From Sphingobacteriales bacterium (lineage in GTDB: Bacteria > Bacteroidota > Bacteroidia > Sphingobacteriales > Sphingobacteriaceae), in assembly GCA_015654985.1 (NCBI GenBank), contig JAATFW010000020.1, forward strand, positions 1 to 58,995: 58,995 bases of DNA. The letters run 5' to 3'. Position numbers and translations under genes: made by a program. Position 1 is the first letter of the stretch. The number at the start of each line of letters is the position of its first letter. Below the pieces are notes generated by a model. It saw nothing but the letters and a program-made list of their open reading frames with translations, was not told the DNA's origin and ran no database searches. Shown in pieces: positions 37,177 through 46,377 of the stretch.

Positions 37177-38745
37177 ATGAAGTTGTTCCTCTGTTTTATC
37201 TTTTCTTTTGTGCTGTTTTTCAATAATTTACTTTCTGGACTTTCTTTGAAACCGGCAAACTCTTTTATCTATTATGTAGATTCCAGGTGTGGCAATGATT
37301 TAAACACAGGTACATCACCGGAGTTAGCCTGGAAAACTTTGAATAAAGTTAACTCTCAGATATTTAATCCGGGAGATAAAATACTTTTCAAAACCGGTTC
37401 ACTATTTACCGGGCTTTTGAAGCCCAGGGGTTCTGGGGACAAAAACAGACCCGTGATAATTGACTGGTATGGAAAAGGAGCAAAGCCGCAGATAAATGCA
37501 GCGGGAGAAACAGACGCTGCCCTGTACCTTTATAATGTTGAATATTATGAAATAAACAACCTGCATCTGTCAAATTTTGGCGTTGACCGCAAACCTAAAC
37601 GTTACGGGGTGCATATTGAGCTGGATAATTTTGGTACGGCCCATCATATTATATTAAAAAATCTTGATGTTCATGATGTAAACGGCAGTCTTGTGAAAAA
37701 TGAGGGCGGTGGTGCAGGAATTGTCTTTACCAACAGAGGGGAAAAAGTAAGATCAAGATTTGATGAGATAATGATTGACAGTTGCACTATCAGGAACACC
37801 GCCCGTAACGGCATTCTTATTAACGGAAACTGGAAGAGAACCTCCTGGTTCCCTAATCAGAATGTATGGATACGCAACAATTTACTTGAAGGCGTTCCCG
37901 GTGATGGGATTGTTCCGATAGGTTGCGATGGAGCTGTTATTGAACATAATGTAATGCGGAACAGCCCCCGGCTTTTGCCAGATGGAGAAGCTGCTGCCGG
38001 TATCTGGCCGTGGAGCTGCGATAATACAATCATTCAATATAATGAAGTAAGCGGTCATAAGGCTCCCTGGGATGGACAAGGCTTCGATTCAGACTGGAAT
38101 TGCCGGAATACAATTATACAATATAACTACAGTCACGATAATGAAGGAGGCTTTTTACTTATCTGCAATGATGGCAGCTCAAAAATGCCTGTAAGCGCAG
38201 GAAATAAAAATACCGTTGTTCGTTATAATCTCAGCGTAAACGACGGTTTCAGAACCGTAGGTAAGCACGCTGGTTTCTCGCCCGTTATTCATATCAGCGG
38301 GCCCGTGCAAAATACGAGTATTTATAATAACGTTATTTATGTTTCCGGCCGGATTGAAAAGATGGACAGCACTCTTATTCAGATGAGTAACTGGAGCGGG
38401 ATTCCAGACAGTACCTTCTTTGTAAATAATATCTTCTATGTAAAAGGGTTGATAGATTATAATTTAAGGTTAAGTAAAGATACTTTTTTTGAAAATAACC
38501 TGTATTTTGGCACTCACTTAAATCGTCCGTGCGATACCGGTGCCGTAATTGCTGATCCGATGTTTGTCAATCAGCCGGGCAGTAACAGTAATGGGTTTCA
38601 ACGGGCTCAGGCGTTTATACTCCGTAAAGGTTCGCCGGCTATTCATAAGGGACAGATTATAAACCAACAGTTAGTTGATTTTTTTGGAAATATGATATTA
38701 CCCCAGCAAATGCCGAATATTGGAATCTATCAGGGTAAGAACTAA
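37177..38745 (+). CDS. Secreted right-handed parallel beta-helix protein
   Basis: This 522-aa protein has a signal peptide over about the first 25 residues. It opens with the motif YYVDSRCGNDLNTG, then AWKTLNKVNSQIFNPGDKIL, which is common at the start of Bacteroidota parallel beta-helix proteins. Repeats of Asn-rich coils follow (NNLHLSNFG, IDSCTIRNTARNGI, WIRNNLLEGVPGDGI, IIQYNEVSGH, IIQYNYSHDNEGG). This is the fold of pectate lyases, rhamnogalacturonases and several GH families. I do not recognise a specific CAZy family, and no catalytic residue can be assigned with confidence. Conserved-looking acidic positions include GDGIVPIGCDG and WDGQGFDSDWNC. Lying directly after SusCD it is plausibly the backbone-cleaving enzyme of this operon. 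Confidence 0.75.
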   Translation: MKLFLCFIFSFVLFFNNLLSGLSLKPANSFIYYVDSRCGNDLNTGTSPELAWKTLNKVNSQIFNPGDKILFKTGSLFTGLLKPRGSGDKNRPVIIDWYGKGAKPQINAAGETDAALYLYNVEYYEINNLHLSNFGVDRKPKRYGVHIELDNFGTAHHIILKNLDVHDVNGSLVKNEGGGAGIVFTNRGEKVRSRFDEIMIDSCTIRNTARNGILINGNWKRTSWFPNQNVWIRNNLLEGVPGDGIVPIGCDGAVIEHNVMRNSPRLLPDGEAAAGIWPWSCDNTIIQYNEVSGHKAPWDGQGFDSDWNCRNTIIQYNYSHDNEGGFLLICNDGSSKMPVSAGNKNTVVRYNLSVNDGFRTVGKHAGFSPVIHISGPVQNTSIYNNVIYVSGRIEKMDSTLIQMSNWSGIPDSTFFVNNIFYVKGLIDYNLRLSKDTFFENNLYFGTHLNRPCDTGAVIADPMFVNQPGSNSNGFQRAQAFILRKGSPAIHKGQIINQQLVDFFGNMILPQQMPNIGIYQGKN

Positions 38746-38859
38746 TTATGCATAGAGTGTTTATTACAATCATCTTGTTTTTAGTCTTCAACTCTTAATT
38801 TTTTTATTTAAAATTGCTATCAGCTGATCGTTTACTCTCAGCACTAATAATTATAAAAA

Positions 38860-39801
38860 ATGCGAAAAGTTTTCCTGTTGACTGTTCCCCTTATTATCGC
38901 CTGTTTATTTTCATTAAACGCACAGACACCAGATGCCCCTTACATCTTCTCCTACTTCAAGGGCAACGGGGAAGATGGCCTCCACCTGGCTTACAGTACC
39001 GACGGTTATGCCTGGAAAGCCCTGAAGAATGATCAGTCTTTCCTTTCTCCAGCGGTAAGTAAAGATAAACTGATGCGTGATCCCTGTATTATAAAGGGTG
39101 CCGATGGGAAATTTCATATGGTATGGACAGTAAGCTGGACAGATAAAGGTTTAGGGTATGCCTCCTCTAAAGATCTGATTAACTGGTCTGAACAACAGTA
39201 CTTACCAGTGATGGCTGCCGAAGAAGGCGCAAGAAACTGCTGGGCGCCTGAAATAACCTATGACGATAAAACCAAAACATATATGATCTACTGGGCCACA
39301 ACGATTACCGGTCGTTTTCCGGAGACGGCATCCGAAAAGGATAACGGGTATAATCACCGGATCTATTATGTAACTACCAGGGATTTCAAACAATTCAGCG
39401 ATACCAAACTGCTGTATGATCCGGGCTTTAATGTTATTGACGCTACCATTGTAAAAGATGGAAAACGGTTTGTAATGTTTCTGAAAGATGAAACGCGTGA
39501 GCCTGCACAGAAAAAACTGAAAATTGCTTTCAGCAAAAGTTTAACCGGGCCTTATTCAAAGGCCAGTGATCCGATTACAGGTAAATATTGGGCCGAGGGA
39601 CCTACCTCATTGAAAATCGGGAATCAATGGATTGTATACTTTGACAAGTATATCGAACATAAATATGGCGCTATCGCATCAGAAGATTTAAAGAACTGGA
39701 CCGATATCTCTGATAAGATCAGTCTTCCTAAAGGTATCAGGCACGGTACTATTGTTAAAATAGCAAAAAAGGAATTGGATACACTGCTCCTTCAGGAATA
39801 G
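38860..39801 (+). CDS. GH43-family secreted glycosidase
   Basis: This 313-aa protein has a signal peptide ending LNAQ at about residue 21. The GH43 five-bladed propeller triad is visible: D74 in LMRDPCI, D194 in NVIDAT and E246 in WAEGPTS. NCWAPEITYD and GLGYASSKDLINW are typical blade motifs. The subfamily differs from the GH43 at 3258: it lacks the HIWAPD pattern and has AEGP in place of AEAP/IEAP around the acid. Candidate activities are an exo-acting arabinofuranosidase or a galactan-active enzyme; this cannot be decided by eye. The gene starts 114 bp after the beta-helix gene; the gap is AT-rich with no clear promoter. GH2, BNR_4 and GH88 genes follow on the same strand. Confidence 0.88.
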   Translation: MRKVFLLTVPLIIACLFSLNAQTPDAPYIFSYFKGNGEDGLHLAYSTDGYAWKALKNDQSFLSPAVSKDKLMRDPCIIKGADGKFHMVWTVSWTDKGLGYASSKDLINWSEQQYLPVMAAEEGARNCWAPEITYDDKTKTYMIYWATTITGRFPETASEKDNGYNHRIYYVTTRDFKQFSDTKLLYDPGFNVIDATIVKDGKRFVMFLKDETREPAQKKLKIAFSKSLTGPYSKASDPITGKYWAEGPTSLKIGNQWIVYFDKYIEHKYGAIASEDLKNWTDISDKISLPKGIRHGTIVKIAKKELDTLLLQE

Positions 39802-39957
39802 GAGGGTCTGTTTTTCCGGTTGATTGATCTGGTTTAAGCTTTATAGCAAGAACCTGGTAATTGCAAATTAGTTGCTTTGTTTAGTTTTCATTCTATAAAA
39901 ATGTTCTTCATAAGGAAGATGAGAGACCGAGAAACAAGTTTATTTAAGTTTAATAAA

Positions 39958-42414
39958 ATGAAAAAAATTGAATCCTTCGTTTCCTGCCTGCTTTTTGCAG
40001 CTTTAATATTGCCCGTCAAAGCCCAGGTGCGTAAAGAATACCTTCTTGAAAAGAACTGGAAATTTTCTAAAGGAGATGATTCTGCCGCAGTACGTCCTCT
40101 TTATGACGACAGGAAATGGGAAAGTATCACAGTCCCGCACGACTGGGCGATCAAAGGGCCCTTCGATGGGAACAACGACCTGCAAAAGGTGCAGATCGTA
40201 CAAAACGGCGAGCAGGATGAAAGCGTAAAATCAGGAAGAACAGGAGGCCTTCCTTTCGTTGGAACAGGGTGGTACCGCATAAAATTTACCGTTCCTGATT
40301 TTATTGAAGGTAAAAAGGCAACTATCCTTTTCGACGGTGCCATGAGTAATGCCAGGGTTTATGTAAACGGAAAAGAAGCAGGCTATTGGCCTTATGGATA
40401 TAATTCCTTTTATTTTGATATCAGCGACTTTTTAAAACAGGGGCAGGTGAACACTCTTGCAGTCCGTCTTGAGAATTTTGCGCAATCCTCCCGCTGGTAT
40501 CCGGGAGCGGGTATTTACCGGAATGTTCACCTCTTTGTAACAGAAGATGTTCACATTCCGGTCTGGGGAACTTATATTACAACTCCTGAAATCACTGACG
40601 GATTTGCAAAAGTAAAAGTCAGGACTAAGGTAGAAACTCCTTCATCTGTATATCAGCCATTAAGGCTACTCACCGAAATTAAAGATCCGGCAGGACAAAC
40701 GATTGCCTCCTCGTCAACAGATCTTCAGGAAACCGATGGACTGGAGTTTGAGCAGAACCTGGTAGTAAAAGATCCCGCATTATGGTCTCCTGAAACGCCG
40801 GTACTCTATACCGTTGAATCAAAAGTATATTCCGGAAACCAGCTTAAAGACCAATATTCCACCCGGTTTGGAATCCGTTCCGTCAGGTTCGAAGCAGGAA
40901 AAGGCTTTTCTCTGAACGGTAAGGTCAGAAAATTTAAAGGCGTGTGCAATCATCATGATCTCGGTCCCCTGGGCACTGCTGTGAATACAGCCGCTTTGAG
41001 AAGGCAATTGACCATCCTGAAGGATATGGGATGTGATGCGATCCGTACTTCGCACAATATGCCTGCTCCTGAGCTTGTTTCGCTTTGCGATGAAATGGGC
41101 TTTATGCTGATGGTAGAATCATTCGATGAATGGAAAACACCTAAAGTGAAAAACGGATACAGCAACTATTTCAATGAGTGGGCGGAGAAGGATCTGGTTA
41201 ATATGATCCACCGCGACCGCAATAATCCTTCAGTGATCATGTGGAGCATCGGCAATGAGGTACCCGACCAGAGTGCTGAAGGGGGAAATAAGATTGCAAA
41301 GTACCTGCAGGACATTTGCCATCGTGAAGACCCAACACGCCCCGTAACAGCGGGAATGGACCGGATAAACGATGCCTTAACCAAAAACTTCGCTGCGGTA
41401 CTGGATATTCCGGGCTTTAATTACAAACCCGCTTTATATGAAGATGCAAATAACAGGCTTCCCCAGGGGTTCATTTTGGGAACAGAAACAGCTTCCACCA
41501 TAAGTTCAAGGGGCGTATACAAATTTCCTGTTACTTTTCAGAAAATGAAGCAATATGACGATAACCAGTGCTCGTCTTATGATCTGGAATATTGCAACTG
41601 GTCGCAGGTGCCCGATGATGAGTTCGTAAAACAGGATGACCTCCCTTTTGTAACCGGTGAGTTTGTATGGACAGGCTTCGATTACCTGGGAGAACCTACT
41701 CCCTATGATTCCAAATGGCCTTCACACAGCTCTTATTTTGGTATTATTGATCTCGCCGGTATACCCAAAGACCGGTTTTATCTGTACCGCAGTAAATGGA
41801 ATACAGAGAAACCAACATTGCATATCCTTCCGCATTGGACCTGGCCGGGACGCGAAGGGGAGATAACCCCTGTATTTTGTTATACGAACTATCCCTCTGC
41901 GGAGCTCTTTGTCAATGGAAAAAGTATGGGCAGGCAGAGTAAAAGTAATACAACCAACCAAACCCGCTATCGCTTAATGTGGAACGACGTGAAATATGAA
42001 CCCGGTATTATTAAAGTAATTGCTTACGATAAAGATGGTAAAGCTGCAGCTACAGAGGAAGTTAAAACCGCCGGGAAACCGCATCATATAGAATTAAGTG
42101 CCGACAGAACCGAAATTAGTGCCGACGGCAAAGATTTGGCCTTTATAACGGTAAAGGTGTGTGATGCAGAGGGCAACCTTTGTCCCGATGCTTCCAGTTT
42201 ATTGCAGTTTAAGGTAAAAGGAGAGGGAAGCTATAAAGCCGCCGCTAACGGCGATCCAACCAGCCTGGAATTATTTCATCTTCCACATATGCATGCATTT
42301 AAAGGGATGTTAACAGAAATAGTGCAGTCTTCAGCGAAACCGGGAGCAATGCAGGTAACGGTTAGTTCAGCGGGTCTTAAAAGTGCTTCAATTGCAATAA
42401 GATCAGAGAAATAA
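39958..42414 (+). CDS. GH2 beta-galactosidase-type enzyme
   Basis: I take the ATG at 39958 as the start (818 aa). The frame begins at 39877, but the extra 27 residues are charged and precede a good signal peptide (MKKIESF to VKAQ). Domains in order: sugar-binding jelly roll (VPHDWAIKGPFDGNN, then GTGWYRIKF), immunoglobulin-like sandwich (FGIRSVRFEAGKGFSLNGK), TIM barrel starting FKGVCNHHDLGPLG, and C-terminal DUF4982-like and Ig-like domains. The acid/base is E434 in WSIGNEVPD and the nucleophile E568 in VTGEFVWTG. The IRTSHNMPAPE and GFDYLGEPTPY contexts match the shorter GH2 beta-galactosidases of Bacteroidota rather than LacZ. It probably removes terminal beta-linked galactose (or a related sugar) from side chains in the periplasm. 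The BNR_4 gene starts 10 bp downstream. Confidence 0.92.
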   Translation: MKKIESFVSCLLFAALILPVKAQVRKEYLLEKNWKFSKGDDSAAVRPLYDDRKWESITVPHDWAIKGPFDGNNDLQKVQIVQNGEQDESVKSGRTGGLPFVGTGWYRIKFTVPDFIEGKKATILFDGAMSNARVYVNGKEAGYWPYGYNSFYFDISDFLKQGQVNTLAVRLENFAQSSRWYPGAGIYRNVHLFVTEDVHIPVWGTYITTPEITDGFAKVKVRTKVETPSSVYQPLRLLTEIKDPAGQTIASSSTDLQETDGLEFEQNLVVKDPALWSPETPVLYTVESKVYSGNQLKDQYSTRFGIRSVRFEAGKGFSLNGKVRKFKGVCNHHDLGPLGTAVNTAALRRQLTILKDMGCDAIRTSHNMPAPELVSLCDEMGFMLMVESFDEWKTPKVKNGYSNYFNEWAEKDLVNMIHRDRNNPSVIMWSIGNEVPDQSAEGGNKIAKYLQDICHREDPTRPVTAGMDRINDALTKNFAAVLDIPGFNYKPALYEDANNRLPQGFILGTETASTISSRGVYKFPVTFQKMKQYDDNQCSSYDLEYCNWSQVPDDEFVKQDDLPFVTGEFVWTGFDYLGEPTPYDSKWPSHSSYFGIIDLAGIPKDRFYLYRSKWNTEKPTLHILPHWTWPGREGEITPVFCYTNYPSAELFVNGKSMGRQSKSNTTNQTRYRLMWNDVKYEPGIIKVIAYDKDGKAAATEEVKTAGKPHHIELSADRTEISADGKDLAFITVKVCDAEGNLCPDASSLLQFKVKGEGSYKAAANGDPTSLELFHLPHMHAFKGMLTEIVQSSAKPGAMQVTVSSAGLKSASIAIRSEK

Positions 42415-42424
42415 TATTAATATT

Positions 42425-43780
42425 ATGTATCGGAATTCCTCAATGCTAAGGGCTGAGGCCCGGAGAATAATACTTTTTATAATAATGTCATTTCTGGCAT
42501 GTGGCAGTGTCATAGCGCAGGGAGTAAAACAACCGGGAAAAATAAAGATTATTCCGGTTGGCCTGGCCTGGGCCGACAATTCTGTCAACGCAGTGATATT
42601 CAGAAAAAACTCCCTTGTTACTTTCAGGGATTCTCAATATACTGCTTATTATGATAAAGACCGTTATGTTATCCTTGGAAAAAGAAAAACCGGCGATACT
42701 TCATGGATCCTTAAAAAAAGCCTTTATCAGGGGAATACCAATGACGCCCACAACACCATTAGTTTAATGGTGGACGGCGAAGGTTATCTTCACCTCTCAT
42801 GGGACCATCATAACAATGCATTGAGGTACTGCAGGAGCATTAGTCCCGGTTCTTTAGATCTCACCGCAAAACTGTCTATGACCGGCATGCTTGAAGAACA
42901 TGTTACTTATCCGGAGTTTTACAGGACAGACAATGGCAACCTGCTTTTCTTTTACCGCAACGGGCAATCGGGGCAGGGTGATATGGTAATTAATAGTTAT
43001 GATACGAACACACAAAGATGGACGCAGTTGCATAGTAATCTGATCGACGGCGGGGGCATGCGAAATGCCTACTGCCAGTCGTATATTGATGCGGCCGGAA
43101 CCATTCATATCTCCTGGGTCTGGCGGGAAAGCCCTGATGTAGCCAGCAACCATGATATGTGCTATGCCCGCTCAACAGACGGGGGCAAAACATGGGAGAA
43201 ATCTACAGGAGAAAAATATATACTCCCGATTACCGCAGCGAGCGCCGAATATGCCTGTAAAATTCCTCAAAAGAGTGAATTGATTAACCAGACTTCTATG
43301 TGTACTGATAGTAAAGGAAATCCTTTTATTGCAACTTACTGGAGAGAGGCTGGCACCGGTATTCCGCAGTACCACATCATTTATAAAGATAAAAATAGTT
43401 GGAAGACACTATTACTTGACTTCAGAAAAACCGCATTCAGCTTAAATGGGACAGGTACCAAGCGAATTCCTATCGCCCGTCCGCAGGTAATGGTAAACGG
43501 TTCCGGCAGAACGGCTTCCCTGCTTATGATCTTCCGCGACCACGAGCGTGGCGACAAAGCTTCGGCGGCTATTGTGAGGAAAATCAGCGATGGTAAATGG
43601 ATTCTTAAGGACCTTACCGAAGAATCCGTTGGTTCATGGGAGCCGTCTTACGATACGGAACTTTGGAAGGAAAAAGGCGTATTAAACCTTTTTATTGAAA
43701 ATGTTGAGCAAATAGACGGGGAGGGCAAAGCAAACGTGCCTCCTCAAATGGTAAATGTACTGGAATGGAAACCGTTTTAA
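42425..43780 (+). CDS. BNR_4-family propeller protein, putative polysaccharide lyase
   Basis: This 451-aa secreted protein has its signal peptide ending near VIAQG; the internal ATG at 42443 is an equally good start. The BNR_4 pattern is clear: NDAHNTISLMVDGEGYLHLSWDHH, VTYPEFYRTDNGNLLFFYRNG, NAYCQSYIDAAGTIHISWVWRE and RSTDGGKTWEKS. Lyases of this seven-bladed fold include ulvan lyases (PL24/PL25) and the L-rhamnose-alpha-1,4-D-glucuronate lyases (PL42). The paired histidines of WDHHNN and the DAHN motif are in places where those enzymes keep catalytic histidines. Ninety bases downstream lies a GH88 unsaturated uronyl hydrolase, the partner such a lyase needs. A rhamnose-glucuronate lyase acting on arabinogalactan side chains is my best guess; the specificity is not proven by the sequence. 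Confidence 0.75.
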   Translation: MYRNSSMLRAEARRIILFIIMSFLACGSVIAQGVKQPGKIKIIPVGLAWADNSVNAVIFRKNSLVTFRDSQYTAYYDKDRYVILGKRKTGDTSWILKKSLYQGNTNDAHNTISLMVDGEGYLHLSWDHHNNALRYCRSISPGSLDLTAKLSMTGMLEEHVTYPEFYRTDNGNLLFFYRNGQSGQGDMVINSYDTNTQRWTQLHSNLIDGGGMRNAYCQSYIDAAGTIHISWVWRESPDVASNHDMCYARSTDGGKTWEKSTGEKYILPITAASAEYACKIPQKSELINQTSMCTDSKGNPFIATYWREAGTGIPQYHIIYKDKNSWKTLLLDFRKTAFSLNGTGTKRIPIARPQVMVNGSGRTASLLMIFRDHERGDKASAAIVRKISDGKWILKDLTEESVGSWEPSYDTELWKEKGVLNLFIENVEQIDGEGKANVPPQMVNVLEWKPF

Positions 43781-43869
43781 AGGATAATAAAAGTTCAAAG
43801 GGAAAACCACATTTAAAATAATAGTTGATCATTAATAACTGATTACCGACCGCTAAGAACATATAAAAC

Positions 43870-45075
43870 ATGAAAAAACCACACGTATTCATTTTCTGCA
43901 GTCTGCTTCTGTCTTTAACAGCTTGTTCCGTAAGAAAGCCGTTAAAGCCTGATGCCGGGCTGATTAAAACGATTGATCAAAACTTTTCCGACGCCTCAGC
44001 GCAGTATAAAGTGATGATGAAGTATCTTCCGCCCGACAGATTCCCAAAGACGTTTTATTCCGAAACTAAAAAATTTGAAACCAGTGGTTCCGACTGGTGG
44101 TGCAGCGGATTCTATCCCGGTACCTTGTTATATATTTATGAGCAAACCCACGATCAGGCTTTGTATACAGAAACAGAGCGGATCCTTAAGGTTCTTGAAA
44201 AGGAGCAGTATAACAAAACCACTCACGACCTTGGTTTTATGATGTATTGCAGCTTCGGCAATGCGAACCGTATTGCACCGAAGACTGAATACCGCGACAT
44301 CCTGATCAACAGCGCAAAATCTCTGGCCAGCCGCTTTGACCCCAGGGTAGGATGTATAAAATCATGGGATTCTAAAAAAGATGAGTACCTCGTGATCATT
44401 GATAATATGATGAACCTGGAGTTGCTTTTCTGGGCCTCTGAAGCTACCGGAGATTCGTCGTTTTATAAAATTGCCGTAACTCATGCCGAAACTACTATGA
44501 AGAACCATTTCAGACCTGACTACAGCTCCTGGCATGTGATTAACTATAACCCGGAAACAGGTGCTGTTCAGAAAAAAAGGACCGCTCAGGGATATTCTGA
44601 TGAATCGGCCTGGGCACGGGGGCAGGCGTGGGGACTGTATGGGTATACTGTAATGTACCGCAAAACAAAAGATAAGAAGTTTCTGGATCAGGCAAATCAA
44701 ATTGCCGGATTTATTCTGAACCATCCCAACCTCCCCAAGGATAAAATTCCATACTGGGATTTTAATGCTCCCGATATTCCAAATGCTCTCCGTGATGCAT
44801 CGGCAGGCGCGGTAATGGCATCAGCTCTGCTGGAACTAAGCCAATACACTGATAAAAAGAATAGCAATACCTATTTTACAGCGGCAGAAACAATGATCAG
44901 AACTTTGTGCGGCCCGCCTTATAAAGCTGCTCCCGGTACTAACGGAGGGTTTATCCTCAAGCATAGTGTAGGGCATCTTCCTCAAAAATCAGAAGTAGAT
45001 GTACCATTAACTTATGCCGATTACTATTTCGTGGAAGCCATGAAACGCTATAAAGATATAGCTGATAATAAATAA
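43870..45075 (+). CDS. GH88 unsaturated glucuronyl hydrolase, lipoprotein
   Basis: This 401-aa protein has a lipobox with Cys19 (LSLTAC). The (alpha/alpha)6 barrel motifs are visible: DWWCSGFYPGTLLYIYE, THDLGFMMYCSFGN with D120, YLVIIDNMMNLELLFWAS with D178, and ESAWARGQAWGLYGYTVMYR. The C-terminal end reads HSVGHLPQKSEVDVPLTYADYYFVEA. D120 and D178 correspond to the catalytic Asp88 and Asp149 of Bacillus unsaturated glucuronyl hydrolase. The reaction hydrates the C4-C5 double bond left by a lyase and so releases the unsaturated uronate from the oligosaccharide. The upstream BNR_4 protein is the obvious source of that product. It is the last gene of the plus-strand enzyme run. Confidence 0.93.
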   Translation: MKKPHVFIFCSLLLSLTACSVRKPLKPDAGLIKTIDQNFSDASAQYKVMMKYLPPDRFPKTFYSETKKFETSGSDWWCSGFYPGTLLYIYEQTHDQALYTETERILKVLEKEQYNKTTHDLGFMMYCSFGNANRIAPKTEYRDILINSAKSLASRFDPRVGCIKSWDSKKDEYLVIIDNMMNLELLFWASEATGDSSFYKIAVTHAETTMKNHFRPDYSSWHVINYNPETGAVQKKRTAQGYSDESAWARGQAWGLYGYTVMYRKTKDKKFLDQANQIAGFILNHPNLPKDKIPYWDFNAPDIPNALRDASAGAVMASALLELSQYTDKKNSNTYFTAAETMIRTLCGPPYKAAPGTNGGFILKHSVGHLPQKSEVDVPLTYADYYFVEAMKRYKDIADNK

Positions 45076-45457
45076 AGTACCGGGATAATTAAATTTAATA
45101 CGCCCGTACCGGGTTTCACTTTTGGCGGACGATTTGTCTTTGTACTTTCCGTTCAGGGAAAAAACGGTTTATTTTTATTACTGATAAATGAAACTCCGCT
45201 GACCTGAAAGACAGCCGCTATATCCGGCTGCCCGTTGAACTGGATAATGGTAAATAAAAATAGAATGGAAAGACAGTTGGACGCCGGAGAAATAATTTTT
45301 TCTTTCACATTAAACAGATTCTGAATCTTCTAGTCTAAGCCTCAGAAGAATCGCCAAAAAAAGGCGGTTAGTATCATTTTTAGCACTGCAGGTATCTTTT
45401 GTTTATATAGTTATTTACTTATAATTACAATTGCCTGTTCTTAAAATTTAATAACCA
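45076..45457. other. Intergenic region, 382 bp
   Basis: It separates GH88 from the Gly-rich pair. Visible features: a bulged stem just after the GH88 stop (TACCGGG near 45079 with CCCGTA near 45107), and a 6-bp hairpin CAGCCG (45212-45217) / CGGCTG (45225-45230). A GCC/GGC hairpin around seven A lies near 45350. TATCTTTTG near 45391 could serve as a -7 box for the next gene. None of these is strong alone. Confidence 0.35.
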
Positions 45458-46366
45458 ATGAAATTAATTAAATTTTTTTCAGTCTGCCTGATGTTATTAA
45501 GCCTGGGCTTCCGGCTGACTGCGCAGAAATTGCCGGATGTTCAGGAGAGTGCTTTCTGGCTTTCATATCCACTGAAGGTTGATGGCAAGCTTGATTCAGG
45601 GGGTATTGATTTAAAAGCGTATAACAAAAATACAAAACTGTTTTACAGTATTTGTAATGATGATAAAAACCTTTACCTGGTATTAAAATCAACAGATGCT
45701 GCTAACAATACTAAAATTATGATGGGGGGTATCTCTGTAACGGTAAATCCTTCTGATAAAAAGAAAGATAAGAATGGTTATACGGTAACGTTCCCTGTCA
45801 TCTCACGTGCCGCAAGAGGGCAGAGAGGACAAAGAGGAGGAGGTAGCGGTGGCTTTGGGCGGGGTATGGGTCAGGCGGGAGAAAGCGGTCAAAGGCCCGA
45901 TTCCGCTGCCATTGCCGAAATGAGAAGACAGCAAATTGCGCAGCTTAAAGAGATCAGCGTTTCCGGCTTTAAGGATATTACCGACAGCCTGATCTCCATA
46001 TACAATGAATATGGGATAAAGGTCGCCGTGAATTATGATAATGAAGGAAGCTTTATATATGAACTCGCCATTCCGTTCCGGCAACTTGGAATGGACCCTG
46101 ATAAACAGAAAGAATTTATGTATAACGTTAAGGTGAATGGCCGGCAGATAGGAAATGGAGGCACTTTTGCTGCAAGAGGAGAGGGTGAGGGCGGCACTGG
46201 GGCAGGTATGGGACGCCGGGGAGGCTCAGGTGGCGGGTTTAGCGGCGGCGGATCCGGAGGAGGAGGATTTAGTCGTGGCGGAGCAGGCGGCAGCAGGGGT
46301 GGTTTTGATCCATCTGTTTTTGAACCAACAGATTTCTGGGGCAAATATTCACCTGCAAAAAAATAA
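45458..46366 (+). CDS. Gly-rich secreted protein with CBM9/DOMON-like domain
   Basis: This 302-aa protein has a signal peptide ending LTAQ at about residue 22. The first part (FWLSYPLKVDGKLD...FYSICNDDKNLYLVLKSTD) has the pattern of carbohydrate-binding family 9/DOMON-like sandwiches. The second half of that sandwich appears later: ELAIPFRQLGMDP near residue 205. Two Gly/Arg/Ser-rich inserts interrupt it, at about 120-145 and 238-285. The C-terminus has FEPTDFWGKYSPAKK. It lies 11 bp before a barrel gene that carries a similar Gly/Ser-rich insert, so the two are probably partners at the outer membrane. Function unknown; a glycan- or cofactor-binding role is only suggested by the fold. Confidence 0.65.
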   Translation: MKLIKFFSVCLMLLSLGFRLTAQKLPDVQESAFWLSYPLKVDGKLDSGGIDLKAYNKNTKLFYSICNDDKNLYLVLKSTDAANNTKIMMGGISVTVNPSDKKKDKNGYTVTFPVISRAARGQRGQRGGGSGGFGRGMGQAGESGQRPDSAAIAEMRRQQIAQLKEISVSGFKDITDSLISIYNEYGIKVAVNYDNEGSFIYELAIPFRQLGMDPDKQKEFMYNVKVNGRQIGNGGTFAARGEGEGGTGAGMGRRGGSGGGFSGGGSGGGGFSRGGAGGSRGGFDPSVFEPTDFWGKYSPAKK

Positions 46367-46377
46367 TCCCGTTCATA

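Noticed and set aside
39877..39957. N-terminal extension of the GH2 at 39958
   Set aside because: The 27 extra residues are charged and would bury the signal peptide; the ATG at 39958 is better.
45079..45112. Stem after GH88 as a terminator
   Set aside because: The stem needs a bulge, is only six pairs long and has no T run.
46033..46344. Proline-rich minus-strand frame (and the similar one at 47157-47399)
   Set aside because: These are antisense readings of the Gly-rich inserts; GGN codons give proline on the other strand.
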